64,000 bases of DNA from Purshia tridentata. Lineage: Eukaryota; Streptophyta; Magnoliopsida; Rosales; Rosaceae. This document shows, piece by piece, positions 9,325-21,516 of this stretch. Each line of letters begins with the position of its first letter. The stretch's first letter is position 1. Made by a program: the position numbers and the translations under genes. The stretch covers positions 1 through 64,000 of the forward strand of contig QANT01002677.1 of assembly GCA_003254885.1 (NCBI GenBank), given 5' to 3'. The notes below the pieces were generated by a model that worked only from the letters and a program-made list of their open reading frames with translations, was not told the DNA's origin and searched no databases.

Positions 9325-10495
9325 ATGTCGTATGCTGTGCCTGTGCCTGCGGCTGGCCCCAGCGCCCAGCCGCTGGCCAACCCCGTCACGGTGGTGAGCC
9401 CGCAGTTTCACGCGGCCTACCCTGTGGATCTGATCATCAGCGAGAAGATGATGAGCATCAAGGAGGGTGCCTTCACTGTCTCCGACGTTAACGGCAACCT
9501 CATCTTCAAGATCAAGGGCTCCCTTTTCAGCCTCCATGATCGTCGCGTCTTGGTTGACAGTGCCGGTACTCCCATCGTCTCTCTCCGACAAAAGGTAAAA
9601 TTTTTCACATTGCTGTTTCTTCGGTTTCTTCTTACATTTTTATCGATTAGTTTGTTTTCTAAGAAATTTTTTTTAGAAAGCCAAAATTTGGGATATTTGA
9701 AGACGTCTTCGGGAATATAAGGTGCGAGTGTCTCCAATACTCTGGACCAGTAGCTAATAATATCTCGAGCACTACTGCTCGAGGGTTATAATTCTAAAAT
9801 TTGGAAAAATAGCTTTCATTGCAAACAGAAAGGGGCTAGTTCTAAATGTGTAATTATGTTATTTATGAGATTTTCTAAAGCAGAATTATAATCTTTGTGA
9901 CATCAAATATTAGTTCTACATTTCTACTTCATTATGGGTTCCCCAGCTTGATTTATTTGTTGCATTTCATTCCAATATTGATTTGGGTTTTGTTTAAATT
10001 TTTGTTTATAATTCAGATATTAACAGCACATAGGAGATGGCAAGTATACAGAGGACAGAGCTCAGACTCCAAAGATCTACTCTTCAGTGCCAAGAAGGCA
10101 TCGCTATTACAATTTAAGACTGAATTAGATATATTCTTGGCTGGTAACACAAAAGAGGACATGCATGATTTCAAGGTGAAAGGAAGTTGGGGGCAAAGAT
10201 CATGCACAATATATACTGGAGACAACACTATCATTGCACAAGTAAGATTTGATTCATCATCATTGGATTAATAGGATGCATTTCATGCTTTAATTATATT
10301 TATTTACTTTGTAAGGTTGATTAAGCTATGCATGATCTGCTTGTGCAGATGCATAAGAAACACGACATTCAAAGCCATTTGTTTGGAAGAGATGCATTTG
10401 GAGTGACTGTGTACCCTCATGTCGATTACGCCTTTATAGTTGCTGTCGTGGTCATTCTTCATGAGATAAACATGGACCGAAGCGGGGAAGACTGA
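9325..10495 (+). CDS. LURP-one-related protein, copy 4 (three exons)
   Basis: Intact LOR/DUF567 gene with exons 9325-9594, 10017-10241 and 10349-10495 (270+225+147 nt), giving 213 residues, typical for the family. The start ATG matches the last MSYAVPV start in copy 3; the DNA before it is untranslated here. The protein is nearly identical to copy 3 from residue 1 of this start (AHRRWQVYRGQSSDSKDLLF, FKVKGSWGQRSCTIYTGDN, HEINMDRSGED), so the two are a recent pair. Intron 1 is 422 bp against 100 bp in copy 3 because of an insertion. Exon 1 is GC-rich. The role is presumably the same as the other LOR members (tubby-like fold, defence-linked in Arabidopsis); no catalytic motif is known. Confidence 0.94.
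9676..9817. mobile_element. Possible small MITE or hairpin insertion in LOR copy 4 intron 1
   Basis: This segment has no counterpart in the intron of copy 3. It starts GAAAGCCAAAATTTGG and ends CCAAATTTT-like/GCTTTC in reverse complement, an imperfect terminal inverted repeat. It contains a 20-bp near-perfect palindrome CTCGAGCACTACTGCTCGAG at about 9764-9783. No clear target duplication was found. Confidence 0.35.
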
Positions 10496-13265
10496 AGCTG
10501 ATGCTGCTTATTAATCATAATTAGTTCAAAACTTGCAAATAAATAAGTGATCATTACCTTATAATGTCACTTAATACCGTAGGAATCACCAGGAGTTCTA
10601 CTGTTTGTGTTTTATGGGAAGTTTGGATCTCTTCTAGTTAATTGGGAAACCAAGAGTCCTTTATGTAGATTTCTTTATGCCTTTATTCGTGCATGCATAT
10701 GCAGGTTGACTTGATCAATTCTGTAATGTTAGTTTCCAGTTTGTATAAATACGATGTGTGTGTTGGAGTTTTTTGAACTTTTCTGATCTCCCATTTTTCT
10801 TTGATCACTGGATTGGACTAAATTATACTAACAATCCAACGGCCCATAAGATTAAATCAAACTACAAACCAGTTTCGATCTTATTAGCCATCAGTCCACA
10901 AATGATCGAAGCGAAAAAATGCATGTAGCCTCTTCTCGTGTCATTATGTGAGTGTGAGTGAATCTGTGTTTACATTTCTTGCAGATTTTTTTTGTTTTGG
11001 GGGATATTTACTTGATTTTTAGTTTAAATTGAAATACATAATTAACAACTCTGCTTTCACATCATACTTCAAAAGGCATTAACAATTTTAAGAAAAACAA
11101 GCAACACAGATCTTGCAGCATTCTGATACTCGTGGCTTTCTCACAAATGGCAAAACAGTAACCAAAACAAAACAATTGAAGGGAAACCCAACTTCCATAT
11201 TGATATTGTTTCCAAAATCAGATGAAAAATCTAAAATAGAAAGAATCAACAAGGGAGATTTCCACTTGTTCTCACCCAACCCCTGTTTTGTTGTTAGTCA
11301 ACGCTGGCTTAATTCTCCACATCATTTGTGGTTCACTATGATTGCAATTGCCATGTTGGGAACACAATCACTCCGCATTTAGCTAGTCATTTACTGTGAA
11401 CGCAAAAGGCCTTCAAAAAGAATCCAAATCAGAAACTCCATTCAAAATGATAAAGAAGCTGACCACAGAGGACAAAGGCTTGGGCCCAAGCCAGTAAAAG
11501 TAGATATCCCAAATGAACTCCATCCTTGATATTAATTATTTATGTTTATCACTATGAATCGCATCCAAAATCAAAATTCGTTATAAGAATTGTTAAAAGT
11601 TTCAATTGCTTTAGTCTAACTTTCCAACGAAATCAAAATTGTTTTAAAATTTTCATATTTTTTAATCTTCAAAATTTTTTTGAAATCTAAAATTTAATTC
11701 TCTGATGACAATTAAGAAATTAATTAATGACTCTTGTTGATAAGGTTTCTTGGAATATTTTTATATGGGATGAGGGCCTGTCAAAATCATACGTGGGTAT
11801 AAAGTTTGTTTCGCAGAATCATAGGAATTGAGTCGTCGATTACAAAGTCATGGATCGAAATTGACGTACAACTTGTGTTGTAGGATGCATGGTAAATTCC
11901 ATGTAGCTAAGTTTGGTTAATTCATCTGATATATAATAGACCAAACACTCGGGTCCAGAATTAGAAAGTTACCTCATAATTTACTGTGATTTGGGAAATG
12001 GGTTGTCTTTGTCATTAGTGAATCAGTGATGATTGATGATGGGCTAGCTGTTGTTGTTAATATTGACATGGGTTGTCTTGGTCAGTACTGAAAGGCAAAG
12101 GCTGGAGTACAAGGATTAACAAAATGAGATGTAAGTTTCTAGTTGAATCAGAATTCAAGCAATGCTCCAAACAACAGAATTTATTCTATATAATAAATTT
12201 GTCATATTGTATATATTGAGAATTGTAATATGTAATATATATATATATAAAAGAATATCTGATAAGATATCTGTAATATCATTAATATTGGGACAAATAT
12301 GCCTTCATATTCATATTGCTGGTTGCATCAGACTTCATATATATGAAGCAGTGTCCAGTACTGTTCACTAGTATTAATTTGCTTCATGACGTTTGGAAAC
12401 ACTGAAAATATTATTGTTGTGGTATCAAATTGACAATGACATGCATGCACCAGTTTTAAACCTCCTCCAAGACAAGTCTCACGGGCCTATAAAAATTTAA
12501 AAAGAAAAAAGAAAAAAAAGGAAGTTTGACCAGGAACGATGTTCTACTGGTATTCTTTATTTGCTAGCTGGGCTTTATTGACAAACGAATGTGAAATGCG
12601 AGTTTCACGTGTCCATTATTTTAAACTGAAATCGATACATGGAATGTTTTTAATTTCGTGCAATTAATTTGCTGGGTCTGCAATCTGATATATGAATGTA
12701 AATCCCTTATTTGTGGTCTTATATATAGTACTCTTACCTACCACTGGTGGCCCTCAAACCCTCTGCATTAACCCTTTCTTTTCTCTTTAATGGTTAATAC
12801 AAACCATTAAAGGGCACGTTTGGGCACCCTTTGTCCTTTGATTTGATTTCCATATATTCAACAAATATATAGCTAATTTGAAGGGAATTAATAATTAATA
12901 GTTGGAGTAATGCCTTGTGATTATCCCACATAATTAAATAAATTTACTTTTTATATATATAATCATAATATCACGTATCATGCTCAGATAATGTTATCAA
13001 TATGCAGGTACAATAAATAAAAAAATTCTAATGACTTGGGTATTGAATCTCACTAATAATTAATTTCCTTTTTTCGTTTCTTTTTTTCGTTTTCTGAAGT
13101 CAAAGGTCTACGTACAGTACCTAACCACCAATATGTAGGTTCTTCCAACTTAATTTATAGTCATAGCTAGCTAGCTAGCAGATCATGAATTCGATCATGA
13201 TCGTCCATCATTCTATTATCTTTACTTACTCCATTAATATTTAATATTATCATTATTTCCGATTA
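10496..13265. other. Gene-poor intergenic region
   Basis: AT-rich DNA with microsatellite-like TA runs (for example about 12235-12249). I see no ORF with recognisable protein similarity and no paired splice signals supporting a gene. Confidence 0.5.
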
Positions 13266-13275
13266 TTATAATTAT

Positions 13276-14057
13276 AGAAATTTAGGATTAAATACCAAGT
13301 TTCAATACTTTTTTACAAAATCAGTTTTGCTCATAATTTTTAGGTTTGGCTAATAACTAATGAACTTGATTTTTAGAATAGGTCACAAATTTACAACTCA
13401 TTTGTTTTGGACTTTATTTGTTTGACAAATTTGCCATTCTATTGTCCTTTGACCCACATATGATGGATCTTCGATAAAATTTATAAAGTTTTGATAAAAT
13501 TGTCCTTGATACTTTTTTATTGTCTTATAAATTAGTTAATATAATCTTAACTTTAGTCTTAGTTGTGACTGTACGACACTCAATTTCAAATTCAGTTGTG
13601 ACTGAATGACAATCCCAGCTAAAATGTGATACAGTCACAATTAAGTTGTGACTGAATTGAATTTTTTTTAAGAGAAATTGTATTACAATATAGTATAAAT
13701 AAAAGTCAAATCAATACTTTTATTCAAAATAATACTTAGTATAGTGGTGCGAGTTGTTTTTTTCAACTTATCAAGACAATCACAACTAAATTGTAGATAA
13801 TCACAGTTAAGATGTGATTGGATTATTTTTTTTAGTTTTAATACAATATAGTATAAATTAATGTAATAGTATAAATGTAATATATATATATATATATATT
13901 ATTGTAGTGGCATGTGATATAATATTTGTGAGTTATAGTGCCATTTACTATATTATTATGTTTGACTTTTCAACTAATACTTAATCTAAAATGCTATTAA
14001 ATTTTGGTACTTAAACTAAAAAATTATTGAAATTTGGTATTTAAAGTCAATTAACCT
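13276..14057 (+). mobile_element. Mutator-like MITE, copy A (782 bp)
   Basis: The element starts AGAAATTTAGGATTAAATAC and its other end in reverse complement reads AGGTTAATTGACTTTAAATA, so it has imperfect terminal inverted repeats sharing TTAAATACCAA. It is flanked by a perfect 10-bp direct repeat TTATAATTAT (13266-13275 and 14058-14067). It carries no ORF. Internally, TTGTGACTG / CAGTCACAA motifs recur several times in both orientations. A second copy lies inverted at 33048-33800. TSD length of 9-11 bp and a non-coding interior fit a MULE-type MITE. Confidence 0.85.
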
Positions 14058-14067
14058 TTATAATTAT

Positions 14068-15060
14068 TGTATATTGTATTGTTATACATAGTAGCGAAGC
14101 TCAGATATGCCTGCAAAATCCACCTACATAATTTTAAACGGTGTGGTGATCTAATCTCAATTCTCAAACTTCTTTTTTTTTCTGAAAAAAAGTCCACTAA
14201 ATAAAACGATCTTGGCATGAAAAAAATTCAAAATGAATGAAGAATCTCCCGTGAAACTTTTGCATCCACGTACTTTTAACAATAATTTATGTACATTTTT
14301 TTTTTGGGCCAACATGTACAATTTTATTCATTCTTGAAATTATTTTGAAGACAAAACGAAAAAGGTCTATAAACAAGGAAGAAAAAATCAGAATTTTAGG
14401 ACAGAGTTATTCGCGCTTCACCCTTATGCTTCTATACATACTCCTACACACATGTGGTGTGTAAGAGTGCAAATAACATCTACAAAATTCAAACTAAAAA
14501 TAGAACATTTAAGAAAATTTCACACTTGCATAGAAAGTGGGATAATGAATTAAAATTGTCTAATCATTTTTAATATAGAGGTGAAAATATCGAATTTGGA
14601 ATCTTAAATATAGAAAATAGAAATATAATTAAATTAATTACTAATTGGTGATTGAATATGTAATATTTAAGTAATTGAAAACCTTGGGTTATAACTTATA
14701 ATTAGATAAAAAAGACAAGGCCGGCCCGACAGAGACTAAAATAGAGTCTTCTTATCCAAAAGTCAATATTCCATTATTGACTTTTCTAAGCTTATTATGA
14801 CGACCACCAACATCACCAGTTCCCAACCCCAGCCTCACCTTTCACTAGGAAATTCCCGAATGAATATCACTCTTACAAAATAAAAAATAAAATCTGTGAC
14901 TATAATCAGCAACAAAAACAAAAAAAGAAATTGCCATTCTGTGGTCACGTATGAGGAGCTAAAGGCCACAGCTCTGCGCGCGTTGAATCCACGTGGCGCG
15001 TGAGCTGGTGAAATTGAACTAGTTCGGAGAAAAGCATACTAAACTTGGCAACTTTTAAGA
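14068..15060. other. Intergenic DNA and promoter of the TOL gene
   Basis: AT-rich to about 14700, then more mixed sequence with a CCACGTGGCGCG patch near 14990 (G-box-like ACGT core). The transcribed leader of the next gene probably starts near 15060-15120 (inference from GA-rich leader sequence). Confidence 0.4.
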
Positions 15061-15320
15061 GAGAAAGCCAAAGCAAATTATCAACACAACACTTTGTTAA
15101 ACAAGAAAAGAAAGAGAGACAGCGAAATCAAAATTCAATCTTTTCTATTTAGAAAGATAAACAATTCCAATTTTCTTAGGGTTTCGAGTTTTCCTCCTAT
15201 CCAACCAAAAAGCATGGCGGGTGAATTTTCCGCGAAAGTGAGGCGTGGGTTATCCTTTTAGCTGTGGTACCGTTAGATTTTCTCGGCAAACAACAGAAAG
15301 TTGCTGCTCTACCAGGAAGT

Positions 15321-15350
15321 GTGAGAGAGAGAGAGAGAGAGAGAGAGATA
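15321..15350 (+). repeat. (GA)n microsatellite in the TOL 5'UTR
   Basis: A run of about 13 GA units lies about 30 bp ahead of the start codon at 15382. GA/CT runs in leaders are common in plants and can bind BPC/GAGA factors. Confidence 0.8.
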
Positions 15351-15381
15351 CACAGAGCGAAAGAGAGAAAGAGAAGCAAAG

Positions 15382-18300
15382 ATGATAGTAGCGACGTCGT
15401 CATCTTCGTCGTCTTCTTCAGCATCAGTAGCTGTGGACAAGGCGACGAGCGATCTTCTGATTAGCCCTGATTGGACTATGAACATAGATATCTGTGATTC
15501 CATCAATTCTCATCATTGGTAATATATGTGCTTCAAAAGCTCTTTGTTTGTTTGGTTTTGGTTTTTTCTTTTTGTTTTGGTTCTTTGGGTTGACTTTTAT
15601 ATTTGTCAGCTTAGGGTTTCTGATTGATTTGAAATTTCTTTGCTTTTACCAATTACCAGTTTCATAATACTTGCTTAACACAAATAATAATTGTTCTTTA
15701 CTTTTTGGAAATTTCTGGATTTATGTGTTGGATGGAAATTGCAGGAGGATGTTGATTATTTGGGTTTCTTAATTAATTCCAGGAACAGAGGAAAAAATTA
15801 AAATGGCAAAGCATCCCCTTTAAAAAAAAAAAATTTTCTATAGATATGTACTTATGTAGATGTCTTATATAAACAATCTTTGTTTCTCTTATTGGGACCG
15901 GAAACAAATTGAAGAGGTTTTCCACACTTAAAGAACGGTTTCAACAATCTATAACTTTCTTCTTTAGTATAGGAAGATTTTTTTTCTTTTTTGTTTGTTT
16001 GTCAGAGCCATATTATGTCATAAATTCTGTTGTATCATAGTTTTGGATCGATTTTCAGCCTCTCTTCTTGTTAGTTTGGATAAATGAAACTAAATCATCA
16101 GCTATGATAAATTAGTGCTTGTTAATTGATGGGTCTGTGTTAAATTGTTCAGGCCAGCGAAAGATGTTGTAAAAGCTGTAAAAAGGAGGTTGCAGCATAA
16201 GAGCCCCAAAGTTCAATTTCTAGCTTTGACGGTACTTTTTATCCTCTTCACCTTCCTTTTTGAATGATCTGCATGCACTGTTTTTGGGTTCAGAACTCAG
16301 AACTTTTCTTTACTTTTGGTTAATTGTGCTACTTCTACTTCTGTAGCTTTTGGAGACAATGGTGAAGAACTGTGGTGATTATGTCCATGTTCAAATTGCA
16401 GAGAGGAATATACTAGGGGAGATGATTAAAATTGTGAAGAAGAAGGTATGTCTTAAAGATATAGTTGCATGGTAGAGTATTTGAGTTAGAGACACATTTT
16501 GTTTTTGTTTTTTAGATTTTTGAAGCTTGTAGGTAGTTATTTTTTTGTCTGTCAATGGAGCTCATTGTTTCTTTTCATCAATAATATATAACTGGAGTCT
16601 ATGGATAGCGGATCTTGTATTCTATCAGTAATATAGTGCACTAGAGTTTTTCTGGTATATATGTTAACAAGAAAGATGGAATTTATTGACCGGTTTATTC
16701 TTTTAAACCATAGACTTTGATCTGTAGTGTGTCTTTGAGGATGTGATTTTGTATAATCCAACCTTCTTTTCCCAAGTGTTTGACATATTCTTTTCGTTGT
16801 TCTATTTCATCTCTATTTAGTCCTGTTAGTATTTCTTTCAGTTAATAAATTTCATCCCGTTTTTAAAAAACATATATATATATATCCATGGAATTTCAGG
16901 CAGATATGCAGGTAAGGGAAAAAATCTTGATATTGCTGGACTCTTGGAAAGAGGCATTTGGTGGCACTTCTGGAAGACATCCTCAGTACTACTGGGCATA
17001 CGAGGAACTAAGGGTATACATTTAGCTATCTGGTTCAGCCTTTTATGCTTAATGATCCTCTCCTGCCAAGTTTGGTTGACTTTGTCAATACCAAATCAAG
17101 AGAGTGTTTACTCTGATACATATCTATTTTTGTACCCAATGTATTAGAACCTCTGTGCTATGTCAGAAATGTCTTTATGGACGTACCCCCTCTTTTTTCT
17201 CTCATCTCTGTTAGGTTGGAAATAGTTGGCAAGTCAATTAAAGAACACCGAATTAATCTGTATTTGCCAATCTGAAGAAATATTGTATAATAATCATGCA
17301 CTGTATGAATGACAGCGTTCTGGAGTAGAATTTCCCAAGCATTCATCAGATGCAGCCCTGATACTTACACCACCTGTTGCACATACAACACTAAGACATG
17401 CTCATGCTGGATATGGAATGCCTAGCAATTCTTCGAGAAGGCTTGATGAAACAATGGCTACAGAAATAGAAAATTTAAGGTGAGAGTTCGACAGTGTTGT
17501 CAATTCCTTATAGGTTCCTACTCTTTTCCTGGTTCTGCGGTTGCTAGGGCTCTTTTTGAGGATTTCTTTCAAACGATTTCTGTCTTTTATGGTTTCTTCT
17601 GAGCATTTTTTTTTTTTTTATAATCATAGTTTGTCAAGCCTGGACTCTATGAGGAATGTTATGGAGCTCTTAAGTGACATGCTGCAAGCTGTGAACCCTA
17701 GTGACCATTTGGTATGAACAATAATGTTTTCAACTTTGTCTTCACAACTCATGGGTAAGATGTTTACCATTTGTTTTGTGTTTGTAGGCTGTAAAAGATG
17801 AAGTGATAGTCGATCTTGTCAACCGGTGTCGTGCCAACCAGAAGAAGCTGATTCATATGCTAACTACAACTGGGTTAGTCTCCTGCAAACCCCCTTTTGG
17901 CAGGACCTAATGGTCTTGTTTGTTCTTGATATGATTAAAGATCGTTTCTCGTTGAAATGTTTCATTTCACTAACTAGCATACACCTTTATGCTTTTGCAT
18001 GTGCATGTGTGTGTATGTGTTGTGTGTACCCGTGGACATGCGCACATGTGTCTGTGTGTGCGTGGGCATGTGCGCATGGGTATGTGTGTGCATGTGCGGA
18101 TGTGCATGGGCATGCTCAAGTTGTGATTATTTTGCATCACCTTTTCTGGTAATGTGCAGAGATGAAGAACTTCTAGCTCGAGGTCTCGACTTAAATGACA
18201 GTCTGCAAAGTTTGCTTGCAAAACATGATGCTATAGTTTCTGGTTTGCCTGTGCCAACTCAAGTTACAAATTTTAGTCCCCAACCAACTGAAAAGTCTGC

Positions 18301-19586
18301 ATCTAGTTCCAAGCAGACTGAAGTAAAAGACTCCAGCACAAGTGACTCTAGTCCAAGACCTAATGCTAATCCCTCTGTACCTGTTGGTACTATGACAAGG
18401 GTCCAGATTGATGAAGACGAAGAAGAGGAAGATGAATTTGCACAGCTAGCTCGAAGGTTGCTTATGACACCATCTTTCTCTATTTTACTATTTATGTCAG
18501 TGTTTTTCAATTTTCACCCGTGCTCAGTGGGATGCAGTTCCATTACCCTGGGTCACACTTTAATTAATTACCAGTTTGAGATTTACTAATAACTTAATTT
18601 GGTGTACATCCTCTCTAGCTTAAGCTCATTAATTCAAAATTTGGTGTTGCCACTTGTTCTATGAATCCAGGCATTGCAAACCACTGTACATGCCTGCTCA
18701 AAGCACATCTGATGGCACCAATGAAGGTTTGGCGTTGGTGAACACAAGCAGCACAATAGATCCCTCTTCAACAGCAGCCTCAACATCTGTTCCAAGCAAT
18801 GCATTAGCTCTGGTTGATCCACCAGCACCAGTTAAGACTACAAAAGAGCAGGACATGATTGACCTACTGAGTATCACTTTATCAACTACAGTAGCCTCCT
18901 CCGACACCCCTCCCAGTCCTCCAGCATCTAACCCTCACACTCCTCCAGCATCTAATGGTAACATGCATAAGGTACCTGCTTCCCCCAGTGTTCAAGGGAA
19001 TCCCTATCCTTCCCAAGCTTATCCTGGAAATGTGGGGCTGGTATCCTACAACAGCTATGTTGTTCCATGGGCACAACCTCAATCCCAACTCCAACAACCT
19101 CAATCGCAACTCCAACAACCTCAATTCCGGCCACAATTACAACCTCAACCACAGCCTCAGTTCCAGTTACAATTTCAACCTCACCATCCCCAATACTCAT
19201 CTGGCTATCCTGCTCCACCTTGGGCAGCTACCCCTTATTCCAACAATCAAAACCATTTGTCTGCCAGTAACACATTTTTGACTCCTCATTCCAACACAAC
19301 CACTTCATATATGCCGGTGCAAGGAGCTAGTCCTTTGCAGCATCAAACTTTGTTCCCTGCAAAAGGAATCAATGGGTCAGATAACAATGGAGGTTTCCCA
19401 ACAAGTTCTGGTCCTAGGAGCCCTGCCCCTACAGCAGGACAAAAGCCCTTCATCCCCTCATACCGATTATTTGAAGATCTGAATGTTTTTGGCAATGCAG
19501 ATGGAAAGTTTAAGTTGGCAAACAGCAACACGTCTTCTGGCTTCTCTGGAACTGCCGGCCAAGGTATGGTGGGTGGGAGGAAGTGA
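15382..19586 (+). CDS. TOM1-like (TOL) VHS-GAT ubiquitin adaptor
   Basis: ESCRT-0-like adaptor of plants: VHS and GAT domains bind ubiquitinated membrane cargo at the plasma membrane and endosomes and pass it to ESCRT-I for vacuolar degradation. Nine exons: 15382-15518, 16153-16231, 16347-16445, 16900-17013, 17316-17479, 17630-17711, 17788-17873, 18160-18456 and 18671-19586. They sum to 1974 nt, 657 residues, close to Arabidopsis TOL6/TOL9 (about 670). The VHS domain is at about residues 15-150 ([44 protein letters not shown]). The GAT helical bundle is at about 185-270 ([35 protein letters not shown]). The tail has an acidic patch ([16 protein letters not shown]), a clathrin-box-like [10 protein letters not shown], a Q/P-rich tract and a terminal [11 protein letters not shown] typical of TOLs. 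All junctions are GT/AG. The exact TOL number is not certain. Confidence 0.93.
18000..18115 (+). repeat. Degenerate (GT/CA-rich) alternating purine-pyrimidine tract in TOL intron 7
   Basis: Nearly 115 bp of GTGT, GCGC and GCATGTGCG-type alternation between the exons ending 17873 and starting 18160. It encodes only spurious Cys/Val-rich frames. Confidence 0.75.
19074..19200 (+). repeat. CAA/CCT-rich repeat coding for a Q/P tract in TOL
   Basis: Units of PQSQLQQ and QPQPQ are encoded by a CAACCTCAA(T/C)-type repeat, a slippage-prone stretch in the disordered tail of the adaptor. Length polymorphism would be expected. Confidence 0.7.
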
Positions 19587-21516
19587 AATACTGGCGTACA
19601 GACTACAAACCGGGATATAGCTATGTGAATATATATGTCCTTTATCAGAATCTGCATCTTCCAGTTTGCGATGTATTTGGAGTTCTTTAGATTGGCACTC
19701 TGGTAACTTTGCAGTAGCAATTGTCATTGATCGTCATTTATCAACAATCAATCCTGTGTGTAGCTTTTCAGCAGAATCATTGCCTCTTAGACTTTGTAGC
19801 CTTTATCTTCATAAATTAAGGTTTTTCATTATCTGAAGTCTTATAATCCCTCAAAATAATGTCTGCAGCTGTACAGTTCCAATCAATATGATGAATGTTG
19901 TTGTCCTCTTACGATTCTTCGTGGTACAGTGAACTTTTATCTTTCGATGCGTTTTTCGGGATATATTTTCTAAGAAAATAAAATAGTAAAAGTAACTCGA
20001 TGTAAGAAATTAAAATTAAGTTCCAGTGCCTCGAGCTTTTTCACCACATATGTACTGACTAATATGTTTTACTCGTCATATTACAAGACCCCTATACTTC
20101 CTGTTGCTTTTGCACTGTAAATTACAATGAATATGATACTCTAGAATCCCACAAATTTTTAAGGGATGATTACCGTCACCATCTATATGCAACAGTACGA
20201 TTATGATCATTCAAGTGTGTTGCTTTTTCAAATTAAACAAAGGGATAGGCCGGGGTCGCGTGTGGCATAAGACCATTCCAAATGGTCCAACTCTATTTGG
20301 TCTAATGGTATAAAGGTGTATGTATCGCCAAATCTGACACCGACTTCCTATCCAGCCTTGTGGTTAAGTGCCTGCACCACTTCGGACTTGAGTTGTAGAT
20401 CAGGGAGACGAAGTACTAAATGATGTGGTATTCTAAATACCTGTGTTTTACACATTGATTTACTTTGTCATTCTCTGGGTCAGAACTTCATTCATAGAAA
20501 GTCCAAAAAAGGGAATTTCGAAACCAGCAAACAAAAAGGGCCAGGTTTGCCTAGAATCAGACATAGGATGGCCAATTTTTGGCACGACTTTTTTAAAACC
20601 CAATCCCAAGTTCCTACTTCGTACAATTTTTAGTGTGAATCAAGTCGCATTTGATCTTGTAGCGTTGCAGTTGTCACTGATCATCAAATTATCAACAATC
20701 TCTGTGTAGCTTTTCTACGGAACCATCGTAGCATTTTCAATCATAGTAAGTTCGGGTTTTAATTAATGTGAAACAAACTCTAAAGTCTTAATACCTCAAA
20801 TGTGGTGAGACCATATTTGTATGATTTCATTAGTACCCTTATCTCTTATGATCTGAGGGTGTCTTTCAAATCGATGTTAATAGAAGATGACGAACACAGA
20901 AGAAAAGGCATCGGAGAAGAGATTAGATAAAGACACTAGGTCAAACATCCTGGATCAATTAATTACAAGTTACATAATGGTTAATTCAAAGGGCTAAATG
21001 ATTCACAATTTCAACAGAATACAAACTGAACACATTTCAGAGATGATTACCCACATCACCATCTATATGCAACACTATGATTATGATCATTAAAGTGTGT
21101 TGCTTTTACAAATTGAACAAAGGGATTAAAATAAAAATGAACACACCAAAATGAGGGATAATATAAAAAGAAAAAAGGGGAAAGGATATTTACACGCATT
21201 CACCTATATAACAGATTATTTTCCAGAGCCCCCAACAAATATGCAGGAATTTCTTCCCGACAAGTGTGACCCTCTACACCGGAGGCTAATGAATATAATA
21301 GCATACACTAGGGGTAGAGAGCATCCCTACCAATACATCCAGACCCATCGACAGCAAAGAGGATCGGGGCAGTGGAATGTATCACACAATGAATGGTCCA
21401 GATGTACCGAGTGATCTGTAACTGCACGATTGGAAGTGAAGTTCCATCCATCCGCTCACACTGCCTTCCAATATGAAGGAAAGCCCTATCAAACCAACCA
21501 GGATAACTTAGCATTT
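19587..21516. repeat. TOL 3' flank with a diverged internal duplication
   Basis: Segments at 19715-19885 and 20160-20246 recur in the same order at about 20662-20860 and 21040-21127. Shared stretches include TATCAACAATC, GTGTAGCTTTTC, CACCATCTATATGCAACA and GTGTGTTGCTTTT. This is a segmental duplication of about 0.5 kb with an offset of about 900 bp and clear divergence. Between the copies, 20250-20660 has no recognised gene. The last part runs into the 3' end of RAPTOR1, which converges on TOL from the right. Confidence 0.7.

Noticed and set aside
17970-18221. Cys/His-rich frames in a TOL intron
   Set aside because: Translation of the GT/GC alternating tract inside an intron with good splice sites on each side.
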